Shown here: positions 4,243 to 6,004 of the stretch, in pieces
How the letters are laid out: each line of letters begins with the position of its first letter
Position numbering within the stretch: the stretch's first letter is position 1
Source: Bacteroidales bacterium UBA1797
GTDB lineage: Bacteria; Bacteroidota; Bacteroidia; Bacteroidales; VadinHA17
Direction of reading: 5' to 3'
DNA: 6,004 nucleotides
NCBI GenBank assembly: GCA_002319885.1
Contig: DCFT01000231.1
Location: 1 to 6,004, forward strand
Notes under the pieces: generated by a model
The model's input: the letters and a program-made list of their open reading frames with translations, nothing else
What the model was told of the DNA's origin: nothing
The model's database searches: none
Made by a program: the position numbers and the translations under genes

Positions 4243-5925
4243 TCAATTCGAAGTCAAAGTCTTTCTGGCCTCTCTGTCAGGATCATTCTTTACCTCACAC
4301 TTATCATCCAGAATCATCGTCTCTCCATAGGCGCTAGTATACTTTGGCCATTCAGGTAGTCCGGCTCCGTTAGGATTGCCTGTCTTCATGAACTGCACGA
4401 GAGTATCAGACATCTTAGTCGCCAATTTCCTTGGCCTTGCACCTCCCCCAGTGTGAGAAATCTGAACATCAGTGTTATAAAACCAGAAACCAATATCCAT
4501 AGTATGGAAGGCTCTTAGTCTGCCATCAAAGACAGGAGGATCCCATCCAAACCATGCAAGATAAACAGGTGCCTTCTGTTGCACTTTTGCATCTGCCGTT
4601 TTTATAGTCTGAAGTCTGTTGCTTAAGGCCATTGATAATATTTCTATAGGCTTTTTATCAGGGAAGCTCTTTGCATAGGCATCAATGATGTTTGATGCAT
4701 TTCCGGCCAGTGAGACTCCAAAACCTCTCATTGTTTTGGCCAGCTCTTTAGCTTTATCGAATGTGATGTCTTCAATTGATGAATTGAATGAGCTGGGTGA
4801 CAGTTCATGAAATGTACTGCAAATGATCATTGGTACATCCGACGAAAGTTCCCCGGAAAAGAAAGGCTGCTGAGGAAGGTAGAATCCATCTGCTACCGGA
4901 CCAAATCCCCCCATAAATCCAGTCATGCCTGTTTCTGTCCTTAGCTTTACACTGGCTTTGTTGGCAATTGCATAGTAGTCCTTCCAGGGCATTTCCTGAA
5001 GTTTATCAATCTGTGATTCAGATACACCTGCTTCTTTCAGGATATATGATCCAAGCTTCTCTGAGTATTCCTTCAGTCCTCCGCTAAGCGTATTGCCGCT
5101 TAATGCAACGGCTTTATGGAATAGTCCCCTGGCTGACGGCATGGCAGCGAGCGTACACACTTTTGCACCACCTCCTGACTGACCCATTATAGTAACATTA
5201 CCCGGATCACCTCCAAAATTTGAAATGTTATCCCTTATCCATTCCAGGGCAGATACTATATCAAGCATTCCAACATTACCCGATGCCGCAAATTTTTCTC
5301 CTCCAATGCCTGCAAGATTTGAGAAGCCCAGAGGTCCCAGTCTGTGATTAAGAGAACAAAAGACAATATTCCCCTGACGACTCAGATTTTCACCATGGTA
5401 TTCAGGGTGTTCAATTGAGTTTCCGCTTGTATAACCACCTCCATGAATCCAGAGTAAGACCGGACGTTTTGCATTCTCTTTATACCCAGGGGTCCATACA
5501 TTTATTCCAAGACAGTTTTCACTTACATCATCATAATGCCAGTAATCAGTAAAAGCCAGGTATCTGTTTGAGTAAAAGTTATCCAATAATTGTGGCGCTG
5601 AATTTGGCCAGTAGACAGCAGGATAAACTTCTTTCCACGGATCGGGTTTCTGTGGGGGCATGAATCTGTTTTTTCCTGTTGTATTGGCACCGTATGGTAT
5701 TCCCAGAAAATTATAAATGTCTCTATGAATAAATCCTCTCACTTTCCCATATATGGTATCAGCTACTGCTATGTTATCACCAATAAAAAGTATCTGACCA
5801 TCTTCATCTTCCTTTTTAACTGAACGCGATGAAAAAGAGCTTAATGTAATTGCCGATGTTCCAAGGGTCAATCCGGCAGCTCCTGCACCCAGGTTTTGAA
5901 TGAATTTACGTCTGTTCGATTTCAT
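4243..5925 (-). CDS. Tat-exported type-B carboxylesterase (COesterase family)
   Basis: A 560-aa alpha/beta-hydrolase of the carboxylesterase type B/para-nitrobenzyl esterase family, which hydrolyses carboxylic esters. The N-terminus carries a twin-arginine signal (NRRKFIQ, 4-10, then a Gly/Ala-rich hydrophobic stretch to about residue 30), so the folded protein is exported to the periplasm. The family core runs from VADTIYGKVRGF (54-65) through NFLGIPYG (72-79) and ENCLGINVWTP (136-146). HGGG (161-164) is the oxyanion hole, GQSGGG (248-253) holds nucleophile Ser250, and His474 in AFHTMD (472-477) is the expected catalytic histidine. Glu374 in TFHE (371-374) is the likeliest acid. The elbow is GQSGGG rather than the common GESAGG, but the essential G-x-S-x-G is kept. 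Full family length argues for an intact gene. ATG 5925 places the RR motif correctly. The substrate is unknown; acylated glycans or xenobiotic esters are both possible. It faces the methyltransferase and is not part of its operon. Confidence 0.9.
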   Translation of the reverse strand: MKSNRRKFIQNLGAGAAGLTLGTSAITLSSFSSRSVKKEDEDGQILFIGDNIAVADTIYGKVRGFIHRDIYNFLGIPYGANTTGKNRFMPPQKPDPWKEVYPAVYWPNSAPQLLDNFYSNRYLAFTDYWHYDDVSENCLGINVWTPGYKENAKRPVLLWIHGGGYTSGNSIEHPEYHGENLSRQGNIVFCSLNHRLGPLGFSNLAGIGGEKFAASGNVGMLDIVSALEWIRDNISNFGGDPGNVTIMGQSGGGAKVCTLAAMPSARGLFHKAVALSGNTLSGGLKEYSEKLGSYILKEAGVSESQIDKLQEMPWKDYYAIANKASVKLRTETGMTGFMGGFGPVADGFYLPQQPFFSGELSSDVPMIICSTFHELSPSSFNSSIEDITFDKAKELAKTMRGFGVSLAGNASNIIDAYAKSFPDKKPIEILSMALSNRLQTIKTADAKVQQKAPVYLAWFGWDPPVFDGRLRAFHTMDIGFWFYNTDVQISHTGGGARPRKLATKMSDTLVQFMKTGNPNGAGLPEWPKYTSAYGETMILDDKCEVKNDPDREARKTLTSN

Positions 5926-6004
5926 GACAAATAGGTTTAAATCTGATTATATTGTTATTAAAAAAATATTCACTTTTCTATTTTACCAAAATAAAAGTAC
6001 CTCC
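5926..6004 (-). other. 5' region of the esterase gene
   Basis: These 79 very AT-rich bases precede the esterase ATG on the minus strand. I find no exact TAnnTTTG element; the closest, TTATTTTGG (about 5991-5983), is one base short. No Shine-Dalgarno motif is seen. The promoter is either degenerate or lies beyond the window. Confidence 0.3.

Overview
The window looks like a chromosomal segment of a member of the Bacteroidota. The reasons are the AT-rich coding sequence, A-rich rather than Shine-Dalgarno-rich leaders, a perfect TAnnTTTG -7 element ahead of the first large gene, a C-run/CCCCTAAAGGGG intergenic repeat of a kind common in that phylum, and the protein families present. The Marinilabiliales/Prolixibacteraceae are a guess only. 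No tRNA, rRNA, CRISPR array, transposase or phage gene is visible.

Left end (1-445): a repeat-rich, decayed region. Bases 11-152 are framed by a perfect 16-bp inverted repeat and contain small GAA-loop hairpins, one of which is a probable bidirectional terminator. A second composite hairpin with a T-run follows at 162-217, then the C-run repeat. On the minus strand there are two short reading frames: a 31-codon open stretch that resembles the C-terminal end of a polyprenyl-phosphate sugar transferase, and a 48-codon ORF with a good ribosome binding site whose tail is encoded by the repeats. They look like the leftovers of an exopolysaccharide-type operon cut by rearrangement or repeat insertion. 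Bases 446-645 hold no convincing gene, but do hold a candidate promoter for the next operon.

Centre (646-3418): a tight two-gene plus-strand operon with a 4-bp gap. The first gene is a polytopic membrane protein of the NagX/HGSNAT-like (COG4299, DUF5009-type) acyltransferase family. The second is a secreted glycoside hydrolase with the GH20 His-x-Gly-x-Asp-Glu motif. GH20 enzymes use the substrate's own 2-acetamido group as nucleophile. The pairing therefore suggests, as inference, that the membrane protein N-acetylates terminal glucosamine outside the cytoplasmic membrane so that the hydrolase can remove it.

Right part (3419-6004): a 182-bp spacer with a weak terminator and an AT-only 12-bp inverted repeat, then a small class I SAM methyltransferase starting at GTG. 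After a 54-bp convergent gap comes a minus-strand Tat-exported type-B carboxylesterase with a complete plausible catalytic triad. These last two genes have no evident functional tie to the central operon, though the esterase could deacylate glycans or other esters in the periplasm.
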